64,000 nucleotides of DNA from Pseudoalteromonas byunsanensis (GTDB lineage: Bacteria > Pseudomonadota > Gammaproteobacteria > Enterobacterales > Alteromonadaceae). The position numbers were made by a program, and so were the translations under genes. Every line of letters starts with the position of its first letter. The stretch's first letter is position 1. The notes under the pieces were generated by a model. That model was not told where the DNA came from. It saw only the letters and a program-made list of their open reading frames with translations, and did not search any database. The stretch covers positions 224,762 through 288,761 of the forward strand of contig NZ_MNAN01000037.1 of the NCBI RefSeq assembly GCF_001854475.1, written 5' to 3'. Of the stretch, positions 17,862 through 27,839 are shown piece by piece.

Positions 17862-19237
17862 CGCATGTGTTCCATGCCAGTAATGTTGATAGTTTTGTTA
17901 TCTTTTTGAAATTCTTGGCGAATACTTTCAAGTAAATCCGCTTGATAGACAACACGTTCATCACGACGAATGGCCTGTAAGGCACATTGGCGTAAAATAT
18001 TAATGATCTGACCACCTGCCAACTCAAAGTCATGAGCAATACGCTGCAAATTCACATCGTCGGCCAAATCACACACCTGCTCGAAGGCGTTTTGCCAAAG
18101 CTTTAAACGCTCCTGCGGTCCTGGAATGGTAAATTGCACCATGTTTTGAAAGCGTCGGGTAAATGCCTCATCCATATTGGCGCGCAAGTTAGTGGCTAAA
18201 ATTACGGTGCCTGGAAAGTCTTCTATGCGCTGTAATAAATACCCTGTTAATTGGTTTGCATGACGGTCGTTGGAAGAGCTTGTCGCGGTTCTCTTTCCGA
18301 ATAATGAGTCCGCTTCGTCAAAGAACAAAATCCAATCTTTGTAACTGGCTACATCAAATACCCGTGAAAGGTTTTTCTCGGTTTCACCGATATACTTTGA
18401 CACAACCATAGACAAGTCTACTCGGTAGATTTCTCGTTCGGTGACTTTAGCAAGCAACGCAGCGGTCATGGTTTTACCCGTACCAGGAGGACCAAAAAAT
18501 ACTGCTCGATAGCCCGGCTTGACCTTTCTACCAAGCTGCCAATCCGTCATTAATACCTGCCCGTATGACAGCCACGCGCGAATTTCATCAACACGCTTCA
18601 TCACCGAATAATCCAGTACCAAGTCATGCCATTGATGTGGTGTTTCAAGCGCATGGGCCGGAAAACTGGTGCTTAACTCTGGTTGAACATGATTGCCTGT
18701 GAGCAAGTAACTCAACCAATGTTCGGTGATTTTATACACTCCAGCCCAGTGGGGTAGCGCGGGGTCAGCCTGTAAAAGTTCAGTCACTTGTTCTGCCATA
18801 AAACGGTGGCGGGTCGATAACAATCTATCAACATACACACGCCATGGCGGATTGTTGCCTGCAATTAAAAAGTTAAGTGTTTGTCCTGTTGGTAAAAAAC
18901 CACCAAAAGCTTTATCACTCACTCCCCCAAATTCACTAAAACCCCTGTCAATGAGTTGGTTGACACCAAACAGAATGTCTAACACCTCAGGCTTAATGGC
19001 AGGTGCCATCGCCAAAGCTAAAGCCAAACGCTCAAAGGTGTCTAACTCCCATTCGAGCACTAAATCTTCGTAGGCGCTCTGATCTCGTTCAACATCAGGT
19101 GGAGCCAATTCAAACCAGTGGTTTTCGTGGCCCTCATGCTTGAGGTAATTACAGATAACTTGATTAACGACCGAATGTAACCAATCCATTTCGCGATACA
19201 GTGCTGATAAATTCTGCTCCAGAGGATTATCTATCAT
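17858..19237 (-). CDS. eCIS AAA+ ATPase (Afp15/Pvc15-like)
   Basis: The ATG at 19237 is preferred over the GTG at 19243 because AAGGAGTGAGC precedes it. The 459-aa product has an N-terminal helical region and one AAA+ domain: Walker A GPPGTGKT near residue 246, Walker B ILFFDEADSLFGKR near 302, sensor-like VILATNLRANMDEAFTRRF with the arginine finger region, and a C-terminal lid. In Afp and PVC systems this ATPase is required for assembly or stability of the particle and is a marker gene of eCIS. The DEAD-SLFGKR signature is typical. It lies three to ten bases after the preceding gene and overlaps the following one. Confidence 0.9.
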   Translation of the reverse strand: MIDNPLEQNLSALYREMDWLHSVVNQVICNYLKHEGHENHWFELAPPDVERDQSAYEDLVLEWELDTFERLALALAMAPAIKPEVLDILFGVNQLIDRGFSEFGGVSDKAFGGFLPTGQTLNFLIAGNNPPWRVYVDRLLSTRHRFMAEQVTELLQADPALPHWAGVYKITEHWLSYLLTGNHVQPELSTSFPAHALETPHQWHDLVLDYSVMKRVDEIRAWLSYGQVLMTDWQLGRKVKPGYRAVFFGPPGTGKTMTAALLAKVTEREIYRVDLSMVVSKYIGETEKNLSRVFDVASYKDWILFFDEADSLFGKRTATSSSNDRHANQLTGYLLQRIEDFPGTVILATNLRANMDEAFTRRFQNMVQFTIPGPQERLKLWQNAFEQVCDLADDVNLQRIAHDFELAGGQIINILRQCALQAIRRDERVVYQADLLESIRQEFQKDNKTINITGMEHMR

Positions 19238-19246
19238 GCTCACTCC

Positions 19247-20092
19247 TTAACGCGGCGCTTGTGTAAGCAACAAAACATCGTCAAGTGTCGCATCCTGCCA
19301 TTGGAAAAAATCCTGACAGGTATTGATATTTAATTGCTCTGTGGTTGATAGACTCAACAGGTTCGAGTGCAACCAATTGTCGATAGGTAGTTGCGGTTTG
19401 TATGTGCCTCTTTTATATAATTCGTGCAAATATTCATCAAACTTACGGTCGCTGATGGTCAGTTTTTTCGCCTTGAAGAAATGCATCGGCCGTTCATCAT
19501 TGTGCTCAAAAAACGCCAATCCACTGCTGTTTGTGATATTGCATCGCTGTTGCTCAAACAAACATAGACTGTGCTCACGCTCCCCTTCTAACATCAGCTC
19601 AGCGCCCTCTGTCGCAGCTATCGCCAACCCCCAGCGAGACATTCTCGCCACGGCTGTGACCACATAGGCTTCTCTAAAGGTATATTTGCTTTGTGTGAGC
19701 TTCACTATTAACTCCGGGGCAACTTGGGACCAATTACGCATATATGTGGCCATCGGGTTATCGCCATAAAATAGATATGCTCCAGCTTTATCAAAGCGAA
19801 ATGTTTGCTGACGTTTTACGCTTTGCTCTTCAAATTGCTGCTCTACAATGAGGCTGTCATCTACTTTTAAACAGTTGCGAGCATGACGCCAATCGTCATT
19901 TCTCAAAGGAAAGGCTTCATTTGCGTGAATATGATTCACCAAATCAAGGTCGCACCCTGCATTGAGTAGTGTCAACATTCTCCCTTGGTGAATTTGGAAC
20001 ACATCGCCCAGCTCTGCTTGCAAACCGAAAGGATGAACTGGGATCCAGCCACTATCGTTGTAACTATCGAAGAAAAAATCTTTGTATATCAT
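19247..20092 (-). CDS. Unknown eCIS-cluster protein (281 aa)
   Basis: No family is recognised. The product is soluble, without signal peptide or clear membrane segment, and rich in aromatic residues in its first half (MIYKDFFFDSYNDSGW). A moderately apolar helix-like stretch VVTAVARMSRWGLAIAATEG sits near residues 140-165. It lies directly before the AAA+ ATPase gene and 75 bases after the coiled-coil gene. By position it could be an assembly factor, regulator or effector of the eCIS. Only its membership in the operon is supported. Confidence 0.65.
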   Translation of the reverse strand: MIYKDFFFDSYNDSGWIPVHPFGLQAELGDVFQIHQGRMLTLLNAGCDLDLVNHIHANEAFPLRNDDWRHARNCLKVDDSLIVEQQFEEQSVKRQQTFRFDKAGAYLFYGDNPMATYMRNWSQVAPELIVKLTQSKYTFREAYVVTAVARMSRWGLAIAATEGAELMLEGEREHSLCLFEQQRCNITNSSGLAFFEHNDERPMHFFKAKKLTISDRKFDEYLHELYKRGTYKPQLPIDNWLHSNLLSLSTTEQLNINTCQDFFQWQDATLDDVLLLTQAPR

Positions 20093-20167
20093 TGCTGACT
20101 CCTTGCCAAACCTAGGCTTGGGACTTGTTGCTCAAGCGACTCAACAAGCCCCTGCCCAGCGCTCATA

Positions 20168-20974
20168 TTAAGCGGCAAATGCTGCAGCTTTAGCGGCTTC
20201 TAGACCCGCATTAAGTGATGCTAGATTCGCTTGTGCTTCGGCAAGCTGCGCCTGCGCATCTTCAAGCTGCTGGTTTGCCATATTGCTAGCGTTCAGCGCA
20301 TTTTGATAGCTAGTTGCTGAGGTGCCATAAGCACTTTCCAATGATTGTGTTAACGTGGCTGACAACGCCAATAATATCTGCATTTGGTTGCTTTCTAAGC
20401 CAGAAATCTCTTCAATTTCTTGCACTGGTGTGATGCTCGCATAACAACTTTCTAGTGCCGTTAATGTCAACGACACCGCATTGTTTGATTCAGTTACCGC
20501 ATTGTTTAAATAGGTAATTAAATCATCTGGGATCACCTCATTCACCGCTTTCCTGCGATTAACAAAATCCAGAAGCTTCTCAATGATATCCACGGAGAAA
20601 ATCAACTTATCTATCACACCGGCCATATATTCTGCGGTTTCATTGAGCTTGCCACTTAACGAATCCGTATCGCTCTCAGTACCAATCTGGGTCTCAACTA
20701 TCTTGACGTAGTTATTGGTTTCTCTAAGATCCGCCATCAACGCTTTTGACTGATTATAGTGCTGTAAGGAAGATGCTTGTTTATTGCTAGCAAGGGTTAG
20801 TAAGTTAGCGAAATAGACTTGTTTACTGGTTAACGACGTCACAACGTTAGTCAACTCATTCACTGTATATTGCGCATCTGTTACTTGAGTGGTTAAAGCC
20901 TGAATATCAGCGTTCTTATTTTGTGCAACGCCTTTTGAGTTCCTATATCCTAAACCTGGAGTTTGAGTTGTCAT
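20168..20974 (-). CDS. Coiled-coil protein of the eCIS cluster (268 aa)
   Basis: The 268-aa product is almost wholly alpha-helical and Ala/Gln/Asn/Thr-rich, with heptad-like runs such as QLEDAQAQLAEAQANLASLN near its end and an all-apolar C-terminus (AAKAAAFAA). There is no signal peptide. The ribosome site GGAGAGCAAATT is good, and it starts 12 bases after the preceding gene, with which it shares coiled-coil character. A structural role, for example a fibre or lumen component, is likely but unproven. The two genes may be a fibre/shaft pair peculiar to this system. Confidence 0.65.
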   Translation of the reverse strand: MTTQTPGLGYRNSKGVAQNKNADIQALTTQVTDAQYTVNELTNVVTSLTSKQVYFANLLTLASNKQASSLQHYNQSKALMADLRETNNYVKIVETQIGTESDTDSLSGKLNETAEYMAGVIDKLIFSVDIIEKLLDFVNRRKAVNEVIPDDLITYLNNAVTESNNAVSLTLTALESCYASITPVQEIEEISGLESNQMQILLALSATLTQSLESAYGTSATSYQNALNASNMANQQLEDAQAQLAEAQANLASLNAGLEAAKAAAFAA

Positions 20975-20986
20975 AATTTGCTCTCC

Positions 20987-22843
20987 TTATTTCTTCTCTT
21001 TGTTAGACTTTTTAGCACTAGCAGTATCGCTTGTGGAGTCCGTGGCACTATTGTCTGATGTAGCATCAGTTTCTGGTTCGGCGCTATCTTTTGCTTTAGG
21101 GGAAGCGCTTGAAGTCAATGAAGGGGCACTGGTCGACATCGAGCTACTTTGTGATGTATGACCCGTATTATTTAAATGCGTGACATTCAATAGCTTTAAG
21201 AGCAATGAAGTAGTTGTGTGACCAAAAGTAAATGGTGAAGTTGAAATATATAACGTCGGCAAATACTGTGATAAATACTGAGCTTCTGTAGGCTGGCATA
21301 GCACCCCGATATAATAGTCAATATCATCTATTAACGGGCAGCCAAAGTTATCGGTTGTGTCAGCTATAATGTCTACTGTCTCGGTGGTATCTTGATTTTG
21401 GAAATCAACAGTTCCTTTTATGTAGTTTGCACTTGAGACCTGCTGAGCTATCGACACATTAAAATAAAATGGTAAGACTGATGAATCTGAGCTAGTCATC
21501 AGATGAGCCTCATCGGGCTTATTCTTCGGTAATAACATAACATGCAAGTCAACCGATAAGTTCGTCGCGATAGCTTGTGAACCAGGCTCTAGATCCACTG
21601 TAATCGTGCTCCCCTGTATTGATGTACTCGATACAACAGGTAATGGCAATGTCGGAGTGAAAGACGCTGAAGCACTGCTTATTATGTTGTCGTAAACGCC
21701 AATGTAACGTTGGTAGGCGAGCGTTAATTCTACGTATACAAATGCTACATATTCCTGACCTGGGCTCAGATAGTCACCATCAATATCTTTAGTGGCTGAC
21801 GTATCATTAGGTGTATATAGACAAGCGGAACTTACTTCTAATTCTGGTGTCGCCCCCTCTGACATTACATAAAAACGATTCAAGTTGCCGGTATTTGCAG
21901 AGGTGTAGTACTCTCCAAACAGCGTTTCTATTTGCTCAAGCGTGACACTTGATTGACTACTGGCTTTAGCAAAAAATACATACTGGTTTTCTACGGTTTG
22001 GACAGGCTGATTGCCTGCGCCGGATGTCAACGCAAAAGGCGCTTCGTATTTATCACTTGATACGACAACTGAGGCATTAGCTGAGCTTAATACCCAGTTT
22101 ATATTCAGGTTTAATTGAGAGTTTGCAGCAAGCACAGATTCATTCACACCTAATAGCTGTGAATCAGCGTCTTTGAGTACCCCTTCAGCTTTGCGTTCTG
22201 CTTTTTTATCCGCATTAAACGTTTGAAAGTCAGTGGCTGACTGCGTACTCAAGTTAGTCACATCCGTGCTCAGTTCCGTCAATAGTTGCTCAAGTGCAGC
22301 TTTTGATGCTGTTACATTTGATAATACATCTGCGCTCATAAGCTCTGAGCATTGGCTCGATGCTTCCATTGCCAACTGTGATGCGTACTCCGCTTCATTT
22401 GCCGTAACAGAGATATAGTTATTTGCCTGCAATGTTTTTTTATAAATGTCAGTGTCATAGCATGACGCCAGCGCAATGTTCAAAGCACTACCAATATTAG
22501 CGGCCACTGTAGAAATTGAGTTTGAAGCGGTTTTTATATTGGCCGCAGCCGCCGCGACATTACTGATTGCAGTGGTGGTGTTAGACTGCAATACCGTCGC
22601 TGTGTCTAATAAGTTGACTGCCGCGTTGTCACACAAGACTCCTTTATCGTTAAGCGATTGAGCTTCTGCAAGCTCTAAATCGGTTTGCGCTAAGTGATCA
22701 CCAGAACTGATTTGTGCGCCTTGTGCATAATACAAGTTATACTCAGCACTGCGTTGTCCTGACTCTATTTTTTGTTGGTCTGCATACAAGCTACTCAGTG
22801 TCTTACTGACTGTTTGTTGCAGGTTTTCACTGTATGAATTCAT
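20987..22843 (-). CDS. Unknown eCIS-cluster protein, possible fibre (618 aa)
   Basis: Three parts can be seen. Residues 1-240 are helical and Ala/Ser/Thr-rich, probably coiled coil. Residues about 245-540 are beta-rich with few charges (for example SASASFTPTLPLPVVSSTS), like an Ig-like or fibre region, with a few Cys. The last 70 residues are a low-complexity Ser/Thr/Asp tail ending in a Lys run (KKSNKEKK). It follows the tape measure gene, where no other fibre candidate (Afp13-like) is present. A role as tail fibre or surface decoration is inference; no adhesin repeat or trimerisation motif is recognised. Confidence 0.6.
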   Translation of the reverse strand: MNSYSENLQQTVSKTLSSLYADQQKIESGQRSAEYNLYYAQGAQISSGDHLAQTDLELAEAQSLNDKGVLCDNAAVNLLDTATVLQSNTTTAISNVAAAAANIKTASNSISTVAANIGSALNIALASCYDTDIYKKTLQANNYISVTANEAEYASQLAMEASSQCSELMSADVLSNVTASKAALEQLLTELSTDVTNLSTQSATDFQTFNADKKAERKAEGVLKDADSQLLGVNESVLAANSQLNLNINWVLSSANASVVVSSDKYEAPFALTSGAGNQPVQTVENQYVFFAKASSQSSVTLEQIETLFGEYYTSANTGNLNRFYVMSEGATPELEVSSACLYTPNDTSATKDIDGDYLSPGQEYVAFVYVELTLAYQRYIGVYDNIISSASASFTPTLPLPVVSSTSIQGSTITVDLEPGSQAIATNLSVDLHVMLLPKNKPDEAHLMTSSDSSVLPFYFNVSIAQQVSSANYIKGTVDFQNQDTTETVDIIADTTDNFGCPLIDDIDYYIGVLCQPTEAQYLSQYLPTLYISTSPFTFGHTTTSLLLKLLNVTHLNNTGHTSQSSSMSTSAPSLTSSASPKAKDSAEPETDATSDNSATDSTSDTASAKKSNKEKK

Positions 22844-22907
22844 ACCTTCACCTTATCCTTCTTTTGTATCAATCAATGTGAATTACATCCTTGGGTTACA
22901 TCACCAA

Positions 22908-25900
22908 CTAGGTTGGCCAAGTTACGTAAATCGGTTTTTCCATCCAAGGCAACTTAACTATCGAATACGACAACGGCGAGCGGCTGATCAAAATGTCATA
23001 CACGCGTTTTTCGACTATCAAATCCCAATGATCTGGTGCTTCGGTTAGGGTGCCACTGCGCACTAACCAGTTTCCTCTAAATCCATCTACTGACGTTTTG
23101 CCTATTGCAGGCCAGTAGTTACATACCGCTTCAATTAGGCTGTGTATGGTATCTATTTCACTTTGTGGGAGCGTAATACCCGCTTCAACAGGGTGTGTTA
23201 CTCCATGACCACACAACAGCTTGTTTAAAACTAAATGATGCTCTTCGGTCGTGCTTTGCCCTGTGACCAAAAACTGTAGGTAATGAACCGCAGCACGCTG
23301 CTTTTCCTCGCTGATAAATTTGTCGTCACTGACCAAACCTAAACGATCGAATAAATGCGGAATAAAGCTTTGTATCAGTACCAACCCTGCGTTGGGCACA
23401 CTCATGGGGAATTCTGTGGGCTGCTCAGGCGCTTCGCAGGCCTCTTCACGTAATATGCGATCTAGCGTTTCATGTTGTAGTGATGAGTTATCCGCTTGCC
23501 TTCTGGTACTGTGACGGTAGCGCGTCAACTGCTTACGTAACTCACTCAGAGCATTCATTACATGCGTAAAGTTTGGTAGTTCATCATGATTTAGTATCGT
23601 GAGAAGCTCTGCTGCACTGCACGCTTGACGCTGTACAAGTAGCCAACACACCGATTGCAGGAGTGATTCTGCACTTAACTCTACTAACTCATCTTTTGCC
23701 AAACTTGTTAGCAAACATAGCAGCATGTATTGCTCACACTCTTGTGGGCTTAGGGCAAGTCCAAGGCGGTTAAACGTATTGAGCAAACGCAGTACATCGT
23801 TGAACATATTGCTGTGTGATTGAGACAATTTATCTGCTCGATTGAGCGTATCAAGCAACATGGTTAATGTGGTGTGATTAGCAATACGTGCCAGAACGAT
23901 TTCGTTGCCAAGAAGTGGCTGCACAATATCGCACCACTGTTTTGGCTTGTGCAGTTGCATATCATCTAACAGTCGTGCACCACTAAAAGTACCTTGTTGA
24001 GCAATAAAATGTGGCCGACTACCGTGCTGTAGCCAGTGCGACATAACGGCTTTAATATCAGTGCGATTGAGGTATACCCCACTAAGGTCTTGTATCCATT
24101 TACCAGCACTTCCCCTCTCAAAGTGGTCCACATCAGGGTGCGAAGTTGCAGTTTGGTCGCGTTCCAAGTGTTCAGTTTTTGCATGGTTTTCTTGTTTGGG
24201 AGAATTTACCCTCTGCTGTGCTATGCGCTTAACGCGTTGTTCTGAAGGTGACTCTTGGGCCGATAAATTCTGAGCAATGGCCTTAAAGCTACCTTGATGT
24301 GTTACACGCTTAAGGATACTCAAAACACGCTCTAACGATGATTTAGGCTGCATGAACTGATGTTCATGTGCTATCGAATAACGCTCAAACTGTGCCACCC
24401 CTTGAGTTAAATTCAGAGCATGTGCCTGACTCCACCTCAAGATAAGTGCTGCAACCAGTTGTTCAACCTGCTCAATAGATATGGTTGCGGCCTTTAGAGA
24501 ACTCGTCGAGGTGTTAAGCGCTGCATCAAAATGCTGCGCCATCAACTGCCAGAACAATTGTTTGATATGCTGTATATCGTGTTTTCGAGCCAAAAATTGC
24601 CCTACGGGAGACAGGCCATTGCGATTATCCGCCTCTTCAATCGCATGACATAACCAAGTTTGTAATTGATGGCACCACCTATCGCAAGCACCTATATCTT
24701 GCCACATGGCAGGTAACAAGGGAGCTAACCACCTTCTTACCAATGAGCTTTTAAATAGCCCGTCAAAATGCCCTGATGTGATATTCATGGCAGCAGCTTT
24801 TTGTACCATCATAAGAGCGAGCTTGCTCTCTTGTTGACGCAATCGCTGGATCAATGTCTCGATCAGCTCATCATGTTTCACCGCGCTAACAGGCTTCATA
24901 GCCTCATCTATAGCTAATCCCTTGGCTGAATTGGCTGAAGCACTTGCTAGATACAAGCGATATAACCAGCGCATCTTAGTCGCCATGTCAAAAGGGTTTA
25001 ACAGCCAATCAAGTAAGCTTTTATGATCCCTAACCATGTGTAAGCCGTGAGTAAAAGCGCCATTTGTGCCCCTCATTGCCAACAAACATGCAAACAATTC
25101 GCTCATTGGCTGCGAAGGCTGTCGATGGGAATATCGAATGGCTTGTGCAAGGGACTGCGGCGCTTTTTTGGGTAAGGTAACTGACTTGACGAGCAAAGGT
25201 GTCGAGTGTTCGCGTGTCATTGTCATCACACCGATAGGCGCTATCTGTTTGGCTGAAGATGCCCATATTTGGCGTTTAAGTGTATCTTGCTCTGCTTTGA
25301 CTAAAACCTGCTGTAACGCCTTTAGTGATAGGGCTGACCTTGCCAGCGAGGAGCTTTGACCCACTGCAACTCCAATCACGGGTTCCTCAGCGCTGAAATA
25401 TTGCAATTGTTGCAAGCTGCCAGAAAGTGACGTTGCTCGTGCCAATTGTATTGCTAAATAGCGATACAGCTGCCTTACAGGCAGAGCAAAATGAGTTGCA
25501 AGATAATGAGTAAGCTCACTGACAAATTGTGATTCTTTGAACTCAAATGTATTTGCAGCACTTGTTACTTCGAGTTGTAAGCCCCCTTTACAAACAAAAT
25601 CTGCGCAGAGCTTTAGTACCATTGCCACTGGTAACTTAAAACGTATAGCCAACGCCTTAAGTGCTTTTATTTGGCTATAACTTAACGGTGAGTAGATCAC
25701 ATGCTCTGGCACATTGCTATTGCCTGTTGATACAGTGGCTAGATCTGTAAATTGAGTATTTAAAGCGCCTTTAAGACACTGTATCAAAATGTTATCTAGT
25801 GGCTGATGAGATAGGCTATGTTGCTGCACGTTTGAGCACATTTGCTGTAGCAATGCGTTCTGAGACACTGCAAAACGCTGCGCAATGTCGTGAGTGGTTT

Positions 25901-27839
25901 GTATAAACCACTGCTCAAGGCTGTGTACTTGTGTTTGGTTCATCAAGCTAAACACCACACTTTCCAGCAACGCTATTAGCGATCCGTTGTGTGCAGACCA
26001 AGGCATCAATCCTTGTTTTTGCCAGTCAAGCAAAGCGGTTATCAACTGCATCGACTGCGTAGCATGGTTAGGCGACAGTGCGCTCAATAAATGTTTAATA
26101 TCATGCAAAGCAACAACGCTTGAAGACGCCATCGCTGCCACCAATTTTTGTGCAAGCAAGTAACGTTGTGACACTCCTAAATTGCTACGTTTTAGCAAAG
26201 TAAACAATGAACGAGGGCTAGCGAGTGGACGTACCATGACCATCCCACGTACCGCTTGTTGCCAGCTAAGGGAGGCAAATTGTCCTAACAAAGCGCTGTG
26301 TTGCACTGAGCTTTGTTGAGTCTGCACGTCGATAAGCGCCTGATAATGACGCAACCAAAGAGCATCATTATGTTGCGCTTGTTTAGCTTGCTGCTGTTGT
26401 AAGTCAGCCAAAATAGTGAACAGTTCATACTGCTGCCCCGCTTTACTTGGCATACTGCTGGTTTGTTGTAGCATCAACAAGATTAGATGATAATCTACAC
26501 CAAAGTGCTGACTCACTCCCGTGAGGGTAGTATGTACAAACTGTCTGCGATTAAAGTAACTGCCCCGATTGACAAACAAATATGCAAGCAATACGCGCCA
26601 AATAAGTGCGGGATCTAAATGTTGCTCTCTAAGAAGAGCTTGAGTGTGAGACACATGGGCTAAAATAAACTGCGTATCATGTGGAGCGACCACTTCCACA
26701 ATATGTGCGAGCTGCTGCTCATCAAACTGCTTCACAATATGCAACCGAACAGCTTCGGTCTGCCCTTCATGCTTAAGTACCTGCGCCATTTTACTCGGCC
26801 CAACCTGTGCAAGTCGGATGAACAACTCAGTTAAATAATAGGTATGGCTTTGATGTTGTGTACTGGTTTGTTTAGCGTGTAATAGCTTTGAAAACAGCGA
26901 CCACAAGTTCGCTTCATCATCAACCTTAGAGGGGGCTGTTTGCTGTCTCTGCTCACTGTGTTGTATATCTACCAGCACTTGTAAAAATTGCGGTGCGACC
27001 AGCCCTGTTTCTTGCATGTTCTTAGCCACACAGCTCAGCTGCGCTAATAAATCATAAAAAGAGATTTGGTAATGCTGCGCCATTTGCCAAAGTGTTGCCT
27101 TCACAAATTGTGAGGTATTAAATAAAGTCCCTCTGTCCACCAGCAAGTGCGTTAAGATCCAATACCATAAATGTGTTTGCAGATGACTATCTTTAGGGAT
27201 GAGACTCTGTGATTGACGCTGCGCAAGTATGACATTGTCCGCATAACTACAAATAAACTGTGCGTTCCACGGTTCAAGTACTTGCACCGTTTTACGGGTT
27301 CTGGCCTCTCCCCATTGCCAAACTATGCGCCGTCTCACAGCGTCTAGGTGGCCTACGTCTCGAAGCACAGATGCCACAGCATTTGGTTGCTGGCTCATTT
27401 GAGAGTCAACAACATGTAACGGGCTATTGTTGCCCACCACCCACCAAGGCGTGACGCCATACAGTAAAAACCAACGCAACAATGCCAACTCAGACTCGCC
27501 CTGTGCAACAATAGTCAGCTTGTTTCCTTTACCACCTTTTGACTCGGTTCCATACTGCTGAAGCATATTGAGTAACGCTTGTTCAACAGCTGCTGCGACT
27601 TTTTGTGATAACTGGGTATCCAACTCATTTAGTGTCAACGACCCCAAATCTATATGCAATTGTTCAATACGCCACGTCTGGCCACTTGGGCAATAGCGTT
27701 CAAACACACTATTAAGCACACTTGGTAATATCTGATTGCTCCACTGGCTTAGCGCATCTTGTAGCTGGGTGACATTCGATTGGTCATCAAAACTGGTCTG
27801 CCACTGGCACTGACCTATCATATGCTTAGACATCATCAT
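22908..27839 (-). CDS. eCIS tape measure-type protein (Afp14-like)
   Basis: The 1643-aa product starts at the first of three ATG codons at 27839, preceded by GGAGGTGCCCA, and overlaps the upstream gene. Its N-terminus has the family signature RIEQLHIDLGSLTLNEL. Two long repeats are visible: residues about 145-265 and 345-465 both run D/E-G-x-x-x-A-V-R-x-x-I-V-x-Q, then V-x-x-x-x-P-x-x-x-Q-F-I, then V-N/D-R-G-x-x-F-N and H-Y/F-x-I/V-x-Y/F-x-L-L. This is the contractile-injection-system tape measure family, thought to set the length of the tube. It lacks the transmembrane segments common in phage tape measures. The long size predicts a comparatively long particle. Confidence 0.8.
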   Translation of the reverse strand: MMMSKHMIGQCQWQTSFDDQSNVTQLQDALSQWSNQILPSVLNSVFERYCPSGQTWRIEQLHIDLGSLTLNELDTQLSQKVAAAVEQALLNMLQQYGTESKGGKGNKLTIVAQGESELALLRWFLLYGVTPWWVVGNNSPLHVVDSQMSQQPNAVASVLRDVGHLDAVRRRIVWQWGEARTRKTVQVLEPWNAQFICSYADNVILAQRQSQSLIPKDSHLQTHLWYWILTHLLVDRGTLFNTSQFVKATLWQMAQHYQISFYDLLAQLSCVAKNMQETGLVAPQFLQVLVDIQHSEQRQQTAPSKVDDEANLWSLFSKLLHAKQTSTQHQSHTYYLTELFIRLAQVGPSKMAQVLKHEGQTEAVRLHIVKQFDEQQLAHIVEVVAPHDTQFILAHVSHTQALLREQHLDPALIWRVLLAYLFVNRGSYFNRRQFVHTTLTGVSQHFGVDYHLILLMLQQTSSMPSKAGQQYELFTILADLQQQQAKQAQHNDALWLRHYQALIDVQTQQSSVQHSALLGQFASLSWQQAVRGMVMVRPLASPRSLFTLLKRSNLGVSQRYLLAQKLVAAMASSSVVALHDIKHLLSALSPNHATQSMQLITALLDWQKQGLMPWSAHNGSLIALLESVVFSLMNQTQVHSLEQWFIQTTHDIAQRFAVSQNALLQQMCSNVQQHSLSHQPLDNILIQCLKGALNTQFTDLATVSTGNSNVPEHVIYSPLSYSQIKALKALAIRFKLPVAMVLKLCADFVCKGGLQLEVTSAANTFEFKESQFVSELTHYLATHFALPVRQLYRYLAIQLARATSLSGSLQQLQYFSAEEPVIGVAVGQSSSLARSALSLKALQQVLVKAEQDTLKRQIWASSAKQIAPIGVMTMTREHSTPLLVKSVTLPKKAPQSLAQAIRYSHRQPSQPMSELFACLLAMRGTNGAFTHGLHMVRDHKSLLDWLLNPFDMATKMRWLYRLYLASASANSAKGLAIDEAMKPVSAVKHDELIETLIQRLRQQESKLALMMVQKAAAMNITSGHFDGLFKSSLVRRWLAPLLPAMWQDIGACDRWCHQLQTWLCHAIEEADNRNGLSPVGQFLARKHDIQHIKQLFWQLMAQHFDAALNTSTSSLKAATISIEQVEQLVAALILRWSQAHALNLTQGVAQFERYSIAHEHQFMQPKSSLERVLSILKRVTHQGSFKAIAQNLSAQESPSEQRVKRIAQQRVNSPKQENHAKTEHLERDQTATSHPDVDHFERGSAGKWIQDLSGVYLNRTDIKAVMSHWLQHGSRPHFIAQQGTFSGARLLDDMQLHKPKQWCDIVQPLLGNEIVLARIANHTTLTMLLDTLNRADKLSQSHSNMFNDVLRLLNTFNRLGLALSPQECEQYMLLCLLTSLAKDELVELSAESLLQSVCWLLVQRQACSAAELLTILNHDELPNFTHVMNALSELRKQLTRYRHSTRRQADNSSLQHETLDRILREEACEAPEQPTEFPMSVPNAGLVLIQSFIPHLFDRLGLVSDDKFISEEKQRAAVHYLQFLVTGQSTTEEHHLVLNKLLCGHGVTHPVEAGITLPQSEIDTIHSLIEAVCNYWPAIGKTSVDGFRGNWLVRSGTLTEAPDHWDLIVEKRVYDILISRSPLSYSIVKLPWMEKPIYVTWPT

